59,529 nt of DNA from Coxiellaceae bacterium (lineage in GTDB: Bacteria > Pseudomonadota > Gammaproteobacteria > Berkiellales > Berkiellaceae), in the NCBI GenBank assembly GCA_947478905.1, contig CANJXG010000005.1, forward strand, positions 1 to 59,529, given 5' to 3'. The notes beneath the pieces are model-generated. The model ran no database searches and was not told where the DNA came from. It saw only the letters and a list, made by a program, of their open reading frames with translations. Every line of letters begins with the position of its first letter. Position 1 is the first letter of the stretch. A program made the translations under genes and the position numbers. This document shows positions 1 through 7,720 of this stretch, piece by piece.

Positions 1-195
1 ATAACATTCAATTTAATCAATAAATATCAATTTAACACTAAAGTAAAAAGCAGTATTCCCGCTATTAGAAAAAGATCCTGCTGGTCAGAAAAAGTCGCAA
101 CGAGTGTCTTAAGTTATTTATGGGCGTAACTGTTCGCTGGACAGCCCTGTTATTGTCTCCTTCTCGCTGCTGAAGTAGCCATTTCTGTTGCATCT

Positions 196-540
196 GTGGT
201 GTTGAGTGCTGCTACAGCCGCTTTGTCTGCTCCGGCTTTATCTGCTGCAGTTACTCTTGGCGTTCAGGTTGCTGCTGTTGCTGCTTGTGTAGCGGTTGTT
301 TATATAGGAGTTGCTCTTGTGGCTGCATTCGTGAGCAGATCGAAAGGAGGCTTATGGGAAGTATATGCGTCGCCGGAATATAAGAATGTTTCGCATCAGC
401 ATTTTACTCCTTCTGCTCCTCCACCAGATTATAGCACGGCTACTGAGCCTTCTGCTCTTTTTTGGAGGAATGAAGTTCATGATGTACTGCCGCCGGCTTA
501 TGATGATCCAAGAGATCGCCGAGACTCATTTAGGTGGTGA
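196..540 (+). CDS. Small Ala-rich membrane protein with PSAP and PPxY motifs
   Basis: I do not recognise a family. The 114-residue frame opens with GTG and has no clear ribosome binding site, so the start is uncertain. Residues 1-47 are Ala/Val-rich and hydrophobic with one or two membrane-spanning stretches. The remaining 67 residues are polar and proline-rich. They contain PSAP (72-75) immediately followed by PPDY (76-79), and PPAY (99-102) near the end. In animal and viral proteins P(S/T)AP binds Tsg101 and PPxY binds WW domains of Nedd4-type ubiquitin ligases; a host-directed role here is inference. The same frame is also open from base 1 to a TAA at 127-129 and from there to the GTG, so this could be the 3' part of a longer gene broken by one stop codon. 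Confidence 0.45.
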   Translation: MVLSAATAALSAPALSAAVTLGVQVAAVAACVAVVYIGVALVAAFVSRSKGGLWEVYASPEYKNVSHQHFTPSAPPPDYSTATEPSALFWRNEVHDVLPPAYDDPRDRRDSFRW

Positions 541-625
541 TAACTTAACTGTGAGATAATTTACATTATCGTTAATCATCGACATCGCAATATAAAACTG
601 TAAAATCAATAGTATAGGTGTTTTT

Positions 626-671
626 AAATCTGTGTGTAGTTTGTTGTAACAGACTGAGAATACACAGATTT
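626..671. terminator. Inverted repeat between convergent genes, possible weak terminator
   Basis: The arms AAATCTGTGT (626-635) and ACACAGATTT (662-671) are perfect 10-base complements around a 26-base loop. The right arm runs into a short T tract. It lies between the ends of the genes at 196-540 (plus) and 693-1007 (minus), so a bidirectional terminator is possible. The long loop makes this weak. The loop also contains the Ter-like sequence at 638-650. Confidence 0.3.
638..650 (+). promoter_or_regulatory. Ter-like replication fork arrest site (candidate)
   Basis: AGTTTGTTGTAAC differs by one base from AGTATGTTGTAAC, the left and central part of E. coli Ter sites such as TerA and TerE, and contains the GTTGTAAC core. 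The TAA that usually follows is not conserved. The site is intergenic. I list it only because the same window encodes a Tus-like protein (13367-14302); on its own the match could be chance. By E. coli polarity the G at 639 would mark the non-permissive side, toward lower coordinates. Confidence 0.25.
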
Positions 672-692
672 TTAACGTCTATACACCCTTCT

Positions 693-1007
693 TTATTTCT
701 TAAATTTTCTCGAGCTCATGTTTTTACCGCACTCTAAGTTCGAAATGAAATTGTTTATATTGTGCTCTGTATTTTCGGTCATCAACCTTATCTCTTCAGT
801 ATCCTCAGGATTATTAGCATTATTTTTGATAAACGTATGACAAGCAGATCGATAACGTTCTAATGAAGCTTGGATCTCATCTATGAGATGAGGCTCACTG
901 CATCCTGTTATAGTAAGAGCATGTAATGCTATATTTGAGACCATAATTAAGTTATTTGACGCCCTATCAATAACCACTGCTTGTTCCCATGATGTTAATC
1001 TAGGCAT
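693..1007 (-). CDS. Hypothetical protein downstream of apaG
   Basis: A 104-residue soluble protein that I cannot assign to a family. It starts at an ATG three bases after the apaG stop, so it is very probably translated from the same message as surA, rsmA and apaG. The sequence is alpha-helical in character: a central segment rich in Glu, Asn and Leu, three Cys residues, and a basic tail ending in KFKK. No signal peptide or membrane segment is visible. The tight spacing and protein-like composition support a real gene; nothing indicates its function. Confidence 0.6.
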   Translation of the reverse strand: MPRLTSWEQAVVIDRASNNLIMVSNIALHALTITGCSEPHLIDEIQASLERYRSACHTFIKNNANNPEDTEEIRLMTENTEHNINNFISNLECGKNMSSRKFKK

Positions 1008-1010
1008 ATT

Positions 1011-1400
1011 TTAGTGTACCAACTCATAAATTGCTAATCTAAAGGGTGCAATAACAGATTCAAAACGCGTACCATCATCTGCTTGCATATGGTAGCTACC
1101 CTGCATAGTGCCAACCGGAGTTTGAATAATAGCGCCACTGCTATAGCTATAGCTTTCTCCAGGCTGTAGATGAGGGTGCTCCCCTACCACGCCTTTTCCA
1201 TGTACTTCTTTTTTTACACCATTACCATCTGTAATAATCCAGTGACGTGCCACAAGCTTAGCGGGTAGGGTACCGTGGTTATGCAGGGTAATAACATAGC
1301 TAAAAACGAAATAATTTGCTTCAGGTTCAGATTGATGTTCTAAAAATTCGGTTTCTACCTGAACTTGAATATTATAATTGAGATTATTAAATGGATTCAT
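1011..1400 (-). CDS. apaG: ApaG domain protein
   Basis: At 129 residues this is the usual length of bacterial ApaG, a small immunoglobulin-like beta-sandwich protein linked to Co2+/Mg2+ resistance and often placed beside the rRNA dimethyltransferase gene. The family signature is clear: RHWIITDGNG followed by the glycine-rich GKGVVGEHPHLQPGE and then YSSGAIIQTPVGTMQGSY. The start overlaps the end of rsmA by 14 bases, the classic rsmA-apaG coupling. It is followed by a small unknown gene three bases downstream. The identification is secure; the biochemical role of the family is still poorly defined. Confidence 0.95.
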   Translation of the reverse strand: MNPFNNLNYNIQVQVETEFLEHQSEPEANYFVFSYVITLHNHGTLPAKLVARHWIITDGNGVKKEVHGKGVVGEHPHLQPGESYSYSSGAIIQTPVGTMQGSYHMQADDGTRFESVIAPFRLAIYELVH

Positions 1401-2238
1401 TTTTTTTAATATCCTGTAAATTGTTTAAAAAATCAGTGATTAAGATGTAATCTTTGATTTCTAAATTTTCTGCACGCAATAAAGGATTGATGCCTAGATG
1501 CTCTAAATGATCCTTGGTGATCAGTTCTTTTAATGCATTAGAGAGTGTTTTGCGTCTTTTAGAAAAAGCAGTTTTGACTATATTATCAAATAATTTATAA
1601 AAAGATGCAGAGTGTGAAAATTGGTTCGCCTCATTATGAGGCGTTAATCTAACGATAGCCGATTCTACTTTAGGCGCTGGAAAAAATGAAGTAGGAGGCA
1701 CTAAAAATAAGGCTTGAGCATGACAAAAATATTGAGTCATAACACTTAGCCGACCATATGTTTTTGAGTTGGGACGCGCTACCATGCGATCGACCACTTC
1801 TTTTTGCAACATAAAGTGCATATCTTCAATGTAATTATTATAGGTAAATAAATGAAACAAAAGAGGCGTTGAAATATTATAGGGTAAATTTCCTATGATT
1901 TTTAATTTACTATCTGGTTTATTAACATCCCATAAGGTTTTAAAATCAAATGCTAAAGCATCTGCACCGATGATAGTTAAATCAGGATTATGCGCGTAGT
2001 CTGTTTCTAATTTTAAGATTAAATCTCTATCAATTTCTATAACCGTTAATTGTTTAAATAGATTAAGCAACGGTTTTGTAAGGGCGCCTTGCCCGGGACC
2101 TATCTCAATGACACGAGGGGTAGTATTGGATTCAGAGCTTAGATTTAAGCTGTTTATTATTTTTGAAATAATGAATGAATCGGTCAAAAAGTTCTGACTA
2201 AAACGTTTACGAGGGGTGTGCATCAGATTTTTGTACAT
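1387..2238 (-). CDS. rsmA: 16S rRNA (adenine1518/1519-N6) dimethyltransferase RsmA (KsgA)
   Basis: Uses S-adenosylmethionine to dimethylate two adjacent adenines in the 3' hairpin of 16S rRNA late in small-subunit assembly. The 283-residue protein has the N-terminal KRFSQNFLTD signature (11-20), the SAM-binding IEIGPGQGALT loop (45-55), an acidic ADALAFDF motif (92-99) and the catalytic NLPYN motif (117-121). Two starts are possible: the ATG at 2238, which lies inside the surA repeat tail, or the ATG at 2223 (MHTPRKRF), which fits the family N terminus better. With the longer form the gene overlaps surA by 32 bases, so translation is probably coupled. It also overlaps apaG by 14 bases. Confidence 0.96.
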   Translation of the reverse strand: MYKNLMHTPRKRFSQNFLTDSFIISKIINSLNLSSESNTTPRVIEIGPGQGALTKPLLNLFKQLTVIEIDRDLILKLETDYAHNPDLTIIGADALAFDFKTLWDVNKPDSKLKIIGNLPYNISTPLLFHLFTYNNYIEDMHFMLQKEVVDRMVARPNSKTYGRLSVMTQYFCHAQALFLVPPTSFFPAPKVESAIVRLTPHNEANQFSHSASFYKLFDNIVKTAFSKRRKTLSNALKELITKDHLEHLGINPLLRAENLEIKDYILITDFLNNLQDIKKNESI

Positions 2239-3232
2239 CTTCTAAGTGGTTGTCTAAGTGGTTGTCTAAGTGGTTGTCTAAGTGGTTGTCTACATTGTTT
2301 TCTAAATAGTTTTGAATATAAGCTTCAGAGCGTAATTTTTGAAGCCAGATCCCTAGTTTTTCATTTGCTTTTCTATTTCTAATAATATGCTGTATTTGTT
2401 TCTTTTTCTCTGAAGGATTAGTAGAGAGCGTATTTTGAGGCACATGTTTATCTAGTAGCTTTATAATATGAAAGCCGCTCTCATTTTGAATAGGGCCTTG
2501 TATTTCATTTTTAGACATAGCAGTAATAGTGCTTAAAAACAGAGTTGGCAACTCATTGGTTTTGCGCCATCCTAAATCGTTTAAGGCAACGGTTTCATTG
2601 GCTGTTAATTTTTTCAGTACCACTTGTGCTTCTTTTTGGGCTTGCTTAATTTGAAGAGCGCTTGGATTTTGAGGCAGAGTAATTAAAATATGTCCAATAC
2701 GATATTGCGAACTTTGCATGTTTTGCAATTGTGCCATGCTTTTTGCTGAATTGAGAAAATGATCAACTTCTTTATCGCTTACTTCAATCGTATCTAAAAT
2801 AGTTTTTTGTCGTACATACCCAATAAGCTGTTGGGTGTTAAGGTTTTTTTTATAATCTTCAAAGGCCACTCCTTCAGCTTCAATTACTTCTTTAAATTGA
2901 CTTAAGCTCATATGATTTTGTGTTGCAATGCCTTCAATCATTTCATTTAATTTGCTATCAGGAATACTCACGCCCATCTGTTTGGCACGTTGTAATTGGA
3001 GTTGCTCCATAATTAATTCTTCTAGTGCTTGTGTTTGGGAAATAGTTGTATTTTGCTTTAAAACTAACTCAATTCTTTTGTCTAATTCATTTTGAGTAAT
3101 GACTGTATCGTTAATCACAGCAACTACTTTATTTAATGATTCCAAAGCGGCTTGAGCTGGGGTGTTCAAGCTAAAAGCCAGAGCAAGACTAAGACTAAGA
3201 CTAAGACATACAAGGCGAATATAAGTAGTCAT
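2207..3232 (-). CDS. surA: Periplasmic chaperone/peptidyl-prolyl isomerase SurA, short form
   Basis: SurA escorts unfolded outer-membrane proteins, including LptD, through the periplasm. Residues 1-28 form a signal peptide ending in AQA, with a low-complexity SLSLSLAL core. The SurA N domain follows (KVVAVINDTVITQNELDKRI at 36-55), then one parvulin domain (about 176-263, QYRIGHILIT to SGFHIIKLLDKH) and a C-terminal helix. E. coli SurA is about 428 residues with two parvulin domains; this one is 341 and has one. The last 30 residues are unusual: four DNHL units encoded by a 12-base tandem repeat, ending beyond the start of rsmA. It lies 36 bases after lptD. The pdxA gene often found between surA and rsmA is missing. 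Confidence 0.9.
   Translation of the reverse strand: MTTYIRLVCLSLSLSLALAFSLNTPAQAALESLNKVVAVINDTVITQNELDKRIELVLKQNTTISQTQALEELIMEQLQLQRAKQMGVSIPDSKLNEMIEGIATQNHMSLSQFKEVIEAEGVAFEDYKKNLNTQQLIGYVRQKTILDTIEVSDKEVDHFLNSAKSMAQLQNMQSSQYRIGHILITLPQNPSALQIKQAQKEAQVVLKKLTANETVALNDLGWRKTNELPTLFLSTITAMSKNEIQGPIQNESGFHIIKLLDKHVPQNTLSTNPSEKKKQIQHIIRNRKANEKLGIWLQKLRSEAYIQNYLENNVDNHLDNHLDNHLDNHLEDVQKSDAHPS
2242..2292. repeat. 12-base tandem repeat encoding the DNHL tail of SurA
   Basis: Just over four copies of CTAAGTGGTTGT (plus-strand reading) run head to tail. On the minus strand they encode repeated Asp-Asn-His-Leu. The unit is a multiple of three, so a copy-number change would lengthen or shorten SurA without breaking its frame. 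The repeats also sit just upstream of and around the longer rsmA start. Confidence 0.95.
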
Positions 3233-3268
3233 TTTTAATATCCAGAGTTATGCAGCTAATTAATGATT

Positions 3269-5692
3269 TTATATTATATCATGCTTTATGGGTTGGTTTG
3301 ACATCAGGGATTGTTTACGTAATTTTTTAGAAAAAGGAGTGTATCCCGCGATAGCCGTCGCTAATTTTTGATCGGGCCGTGCAAGGCTTAAGGTAGTGAG
3401 GCCTTTAAACATGATTTGAAAAAAAAGTCCATTTTCATAAGTGGCTGGGGAGAATCCATCATTAGGTTTTAAATAGCGTGATCCCACTAATTGATAAGCA
3501 ATACAACAGCTTTGATGTTCTATACCAGCAAGCATGGTTACTACTCGTTTTTCTTGCCAGTCATAGTGAAGTTGGCCTAATAAACTTAATTTTCTAGAAA
3601 CTGGCCATGTAAAAGAGGCATCGGTTTGTTCTAAAGGGCGCCGGATACCAATTTCATTATGAATATGATTAGGATCGCATTTCATCCAATAATAATCTAA
3701 ATTAAAGACTTTGCCAATGCCGGGTATATATTGAAAACTAAAAAAAGATTTACTCGTTTCCTTAAAATTAGAATCAGATTCTATGCCCGCAGTAAAAGAC
3801 CAGTGTGGATTTGGATAAATACCAATGTTTAAAGCAAAATCCGAGTGTGAACTGTTCAGATCAGGATGGTGAAATGGTTCATACAGAGTGACTTTTCGAT
3901 TCGTAAAGTAAAAAACTTCACCTGCATTGATGCGAATTAATTCTTCATTATTTGCATTGTAAAATCGAGAGGTAACTGCGGTAGTAAGTTGGTTAGTATC
4001 TCCCACTCGATCACGTCCGCTAAAGCGATTATCTCTAAATTCTTCATAATAACTAAAATGGAGATTGCCACTATCAAAATTTGGATAATTATTTTGATTC
4101 ACATAGGGTACGTATAAATAATATAAAAGAGGTTCTATTGTTTGTCGGTAATATTTTTGCTTATTTTTATAATGTTTCTCAAAAACCATTCCCGTATTAA
4201 TATCAAATAATGGAATCATCCTAGATAAATGATCTGGCTTATTGAGAGCTTGATCTGCATCGCTTAATTGAAGATCATCTTGTAAAAAATCAAGCTGTAT
4301 TCTGGGTGTGAAAAATCCTGCTCGACGCTCTATGGGCAAACTGACGCCCGGACGCAATTGGTATCGTTGTCCTATAGTAAGCGGATTGCCATTGATAGGA
4401 TTTTTATTATGGGTAAAATTGGTAAACTCACCATCTAATTCCGCTGTTAGGCCCCCAATTTTTTGAGGGTAGAGCGCATGAAAGGCCCATTGTGGTTGTC
4501 TTCGGTAATCATCTCGATTAATAGGGCCACCAGCAGGGTGTAAGACTTGATATTGTTCTAAACGTAACATATGATCCCAATGCAAACTAGAATAATAAAG
4601 CCCGACTTGTTGTAGTAACTTAGTGATACCGGCATTATTAATATCTTGTTCTAAATCAATAAAATAATTGTTATCCCCTACATACGTAAAATCAATATCG
4701 CCTCTCCAATTTTTAGCAAATCGATGATTGTGCTCTATATTGAATAAAAATCGACTGGTTGGATGATCTTTGGGATACGTTTTGTCATTGGGTAAAAAAT
4801 TAATTTGTATTTCACCATTTGAATGTGGCGTTAAATATCTGAAATAATTTTGAAAATCTACGCCTCTTTCACTTAAGTACCGAGGGACTAGCGTATAATC
4901 ATAATTAGGCGCCATATTCCAGTAAAAAGGAAGTGCAATTTCAAAACCTGAATTAGACGTAGAAGAGGCACGGGGTGCTAAAAATCCAGAATGACGTTTT
5001 GAATCGATCGGAAAATCGAGATAGGGCAAATAAAAAACAGGGACATCCTTTATTTTAAAAAGCATATTTTTACCATACCCTCGGCCTGTTTTTTTATTTA
5101 AAGATATCTCTTTTGCACTAAGCTCCCATGTGTTGCTGCAAGGTGCACAGGTTGTATAGGTACCTTTGGTTAATATGAGGGTATCATTTCCACAGAGTAC
5201 GGCTTTTTTAGCCTGCCCGCGAGCATGCCTTGGATAATAGCGATAGTCAATATTATCTAAACTAAAAAATTGATTAACAGGATCCCAAAATCCGGCAGAA
5301 CCTTCTATGCGTATATCAGGTTGGGTGAGCGTTAAATTAGAGTAGGCTTGTACATTCTTGATTTCATTATCTTCTCGTAATAAAAGCATTTTATCTGCTT
5401 GTAAACGCTTATTTCCGTGGGTAATACTTACCTCTCCTTCAAAACTAGAAAGACCTTGCAGATGCATTTGTGTTTTATCTGCACTGAGCTCAAAAGGAAG
5501 CTTAGCTTCTTCTTGAGGGGTAATACAGGGATAGGGATAAGGAGGCTGTTGATAATATCCTCCACACAGGTTATTATTAGTTGGAACACATACCCAATCA
5601 GAATTATTTTTTGTCAAACCCAGGGGTATATACCCCAAACTTAGGGTGAAAACGATTACAATCAGATAATCAGATGGGGTTTGTAACTTCAA
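3269..5692 (-). CDS. lptD: LPS-assembly outer-membrane protein LptD
   Basis: LptD is the outer-membrane beta-barrel that, with LptE, inserts lipopolysaccharide into the outer leaflet. The 807-residue protein has an N-terminal signal-like hydrophobic stretch (about 9-26), a periplasmic OstA/LptA-like jellyroll (about 65-200, including ADKMLLLREDNEI) and a large C-terminal barrel rich in aromatic strands. Cysteines near 35-55, about 167-184 and a tandem SCCIAYQ close to the C terminus match the paired-disulfide arrangement of LptD. The frame begins with TTG and I see no in-frame ATG near the N terminus, so TTG is probably the true start. Its own chaperone gene, surA, is directly downstream. It is transcribed divergently from amgK across 48 bases. 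Confidence 0.93.
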   Translation of the reverse strand: MKLQTPSDYLIVIVFTLSLGYIPLGLTKNNSDWVCVPTNNNLCGGYYQQPPYPYPCITPQEEAKLPFELSADKTQMHLQGLSSFEGEVSITHGNKRLQADKMLLLREDNEIKNVQAYSNLTLTQPDIRIEGSAGFWDPVNQFFSLDNIDYRYYPRHARGQAKKAVLCGNDTLILTKGTYTTCAPCSNTWELSAKEISLNKKTGRGYGKNMLFKIKDVPVFYLPYLDFPIDSKRHSGFLAPRASSTSNSGFEIALPFYWNMAPNYDYTLVPRYLSERGVDFQNYFRYLTPHSNGEIQINFLPNDKTYPKDHPTSRFLFNIEHNHRFAKNWRGDIDFTYVGDNNYFIDLEQDINNAGITKLLQQVGLYYSSLHWDHMLRLEQYQVLHPAGGPINRDDYRRQPQWAFHALYPQKIGGLTAELDGEFTNFTHNKNPINGNPLTIGQRYQLRPGVSLPIERRAGFFTPRIQLDFLQDDLQLSDADQALNKPDHLSRMIPLFDINTGMVFEKHYKNKQKYYRQTIEPLLYYLYVPYVNQNNYPNFDSGNLHFSYYEEFRDNRFSGRDRVGDTNQLTTAVTSRFYNANNEELIRINAGEVFYFTNRKVTLYEPFHHPDLNSSHSDFALNIGIYPNPHWSFTAGIESDSNFKETSKSFFSFQYIPGIGKVFNLDYYWMKCDPNHIHNEIGIRRPLEQTDASFTWPVSRKLSLLGQLHYDWQEKRVVTMLAGIEHQSCCIAYQLVGSRYLKPNDGFSPATYENGLFFQIMFKGLTTLSLARPDQKLATAIAGYTPFSKKLRKQSLMSNQPIKHDII

Positions 5693-5720
5693 CTAAAATA
5701 ATCCATAAATAAACGTACAA

Positions 5721-5726
5721 TATAAT
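5721..5726 (+). promoter_or_regulatory. Candidate -10 element of the amgK-murU promoter
   Basis: A perfect TATAAT lies 14 bases before the amgK ATG, in the 48-base divergent gap with lptD. No good -35 hexamer stands at the standard distance, and the implied leader would be very short. Listed as a candidate only. Confidence 0.35.
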
Positions 5727-5740
5727 GTAAAGAGACGTAG

Positions 5741-6787
5741 ATGACGTATCAAATAAAAATACAAAGTAAAGTAACACGAATAGAAATATTAGAAAACTGG
5801 CTTAAAAAACAATTTTCACTTTCTTCTATTGAGATTGTGCCTATTAAAAACGATGCTAGCTTTAGACAGTATTATCGTTGCACTATAAACGGTTCTTCCT
5901 ATGTTGTCATGGATGCGCCACCAGATAAAGAAAATATTTTTCAATTTCTAAAAATAACGAATATATTTGGTCAGACAAATATCTTGGTTCCTAAAGTTTT
6001 TGCTCATGATCTAGAACAAGGATTTATGGTGTTGTCTGATTTTGGCGATACTTGGTTATTAACTATATTAAAAAATAGTACTCAAGATGAGATTAGCGCT
6101 TGGTATCAAAGGGCCATGGATAGTTTAAGTGAAATTCAAAAAATTCCTACGCAGGGATTAGATATACCTTTGTTTAATGCTAATCACATTAGACTAGAAT
6201 TAAGTTACTTTTCCGAATGGTTTTTGAGTAAATTATTAAAATTGTCTTTAAGCCAAGTGCAATTGCAAATTATCAATCAAACAGAAAGCTTTCTCATTCA
6301 ATCGGCTGTACAAGAGCCTCAAGTGGTGATCCACAGAGATTATCATTCTCGCAACCTTATGGTATTGCCTGATGAGACTTTAGGAATTATTGATTATCAA
6401 GATGCGATGATAGGGCCCTTAAGTTATGATGTGGCTTCTTTATTAAAAGATTGTTATATCGTTTGGCCCAAAGTACAAATAGAAAGTTGGTTGCACTATT
6501 TTTATGACAAAATAGATTTAGAGTACTCTTTTGCAGAGTTTAAAAAGTCTTTTGAATTAATGGGATTACAACGACATCTTAAAGTATTAGGCGTGTTTTC
6601 AAGATTGAATTTAAGAGATAATAAACCCCATTATTTAAATGATATCCCTAGAATTATTCAATATGTAGTATCAGTCACGAGCCTCTATCCTGAATTATCA
6701 AAATTGCACGCTTTATTTACCCAAGAGATTATTCCGGCTTTCACCCAATACCAAGCCTTGAGACAGGAAAGCGTATGCGAGCAATGA
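5741..6787 (+). CDS. amgK: N-acetylmuramate/N-acetylglucosamine 1-kinase AmgK
   Basis: Phosphorylates the anomeric position of N-acetylmuramic acid released during cell-wall turnover, the first step of the shortcut that regenerates UDP-MurNAc without de novo synthesis. The 348-residue protein belongs to the aminoglycoside phosphotransferase fold. VVMDAPPDKEN (about 56-66) is a family hallmark, HRDYHSRNL (about 197-205) carries the catalytic aspartate, and IIDYQDAMIGP holds the metal-binding aspartate. The end overlaps murU by 13 bases, and the pair sits divergent to lptD, an arrangement known from pseudomonads. This context supports AmgK over other kinases of the fold. Confidence 0.9.
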   Translation: MTYQIKIQSKVTRIEILENWLKKQFSLSSIEIVPIKNDASFRQYYRCTINGSSYVVMDAPPDKENIFQFLKITNIFGQTNILVPKVFAHDLEQGFMVLSDFGDTWLLTILKNSTQDEISAWYQRAMDSLSEIQKIPTQGLDIPLFNANHIRLELSYFSEWFLSKLLKLSLSQVQLQIINQTESFLIQSAVQEPQVVIHRDYHSRNLMVLPDETLGIIDYQDAMIGPLSYDVASLLKDCYIVWPKVQIESWLHYFYDKIDLEYSFAEFKKSFELMGLQRHLKVLGVFSRLNLRDNKPHYLNDIPRIIQYVVSVTSLYPELSKLHALFTQEIIPAFTQYQALRQESVCEQ

Positions 6788-7428
6788 TTTTAGCCGCAGG
6801 GCGAGGCCAACGTTTGAGTCCCCTGACAGATACTTGTCCTAAGCCTTTAATTAAAGTACGAGGCAAAGCCTTAATAGAATATCATTTAGAAGCATTACGG
6901 GCTATTGGCATTAAACAGGTGGTGATCAATATTTCTTATTTAAAAGATCATTTACAAAAAGCATTAGGCAACGGTAAAAAGTGGGATTTGCAGATTGACT
7001 ATTCTATTGAAGATCCGGTTTTAGAAACAGGGGGCGGCATTTTAAAGGCGTTACCATTATTAGGAACTGATCCGTTTATAGTGATGAGCAGTGATATTTG
7101 GACGGATTTTCCGTTGGAGCAATTCAAAAATAAAATTATGATTGAAGATCACTTGGCCCATGTAATTTTAGTGAATAACCCAGAGCATAATCAAGCAGGG
7201 GATTTTGGGTTACAGGAAAACAGGGCTGTGAATACCAAAGAGTATACATATGGAAATATGGGTTTGTATAAGCCAGAGTTATTTAAAAACTGCACCCCTG
7301 GTGTATTTCCCTTAGCGCCGCTATTACGCAGTGCTATTTCTAAAGGGTTAGTAACGGGTGAGCACTATCTCGGTATCTGGTCTGATATCGGGACGGTGGA
7401 AAGATTAAAGCAGGTGGAAGCAGAATAG
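6775..7428 (+). CDS. murU: N-acetylmuramate alpha-1-phosphate uridylyltransferase MurU
   Basis: Couples MurNAc-1-phosphate with UTP to give UDP-MurNAc, completing the recycling route begun by AmgK. The 217-residue protein opens with the nucleotidyltransferase signature MILAAGRGQRLSPLTDTCPK (from residue 4) and continues with PLIKVRGKALIEYHL. ETGGGILKALP and SSDIWTDFP (metal-binding aspartate) follow at the expected places. The length is typical of MurU and shorter than full glucose-1-phosphate thymidylyltransferases. The start overlaps the amgK stop by 13 bases, implying translational coupling. Confidence 0.9.
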   Translation: MRAMILAAGRGQRLSPLTDTCPKPLIKVRGKALIEYHLEALRAIGIKQVVINISYLKDHLQKALGNGKKWDLQIDYSIEDPVLETGGGILKALPLLGTDPFIVMSSDIWTDFPLEQFKNKIMIEDHLAHVILVNNPEHNQAGDFGLQENRAVNTKEYTYGNMGLYKPELFKNCTPGVFPLAPLLRSAISKGLVTGEHYLGIWSDIGTVERLKQVEAE

Positions 7429-7720
7429 TTATTTTTTTATAAAGCTCATAGTGAAAAAGTAAATCATCCAACTTATTTCTCCTGAAATAATACATTTTAA
7501 TATTCAGACAACATGAATGTGATTGCTTGTAGCCTCTTCTAGTACAGAGGTAAGAATATTTGTATATCCCCAAAAGTACGCATAATATCAAGCACTGTGG
7601 GTAAAAGCAAAGATGCACTATTTTTCATGATTATTCATAATATATCGCTCTATTATATTTAATATATAACTGATATTATTATAGTGTATCAATTTCGTGT
7701 ATGTATGAGATATTTTTAAT

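Noticed and set aside
365-559. 64-codon frame overlapping the PSAP/PPxY protein
   Set aside because: Shifted frame of the same DNA with Leu/Ile runs only; the PPxY frame is the more protein-like.
7560-7600. CGCATAAT resembling the left arm of a dif site
   Set aside because: The XerD-binding arm is absent, so the match is too short to support a dif site despite the presence of ftsK and a Tus-like gene.
7340-7618. 92-codon minus-strand frame between murU and djlA
   Set aside because: It overlaps the murU 3' end antisense, and its sequence is Cys/Tyr-rich without pattern; likely a chance frame.
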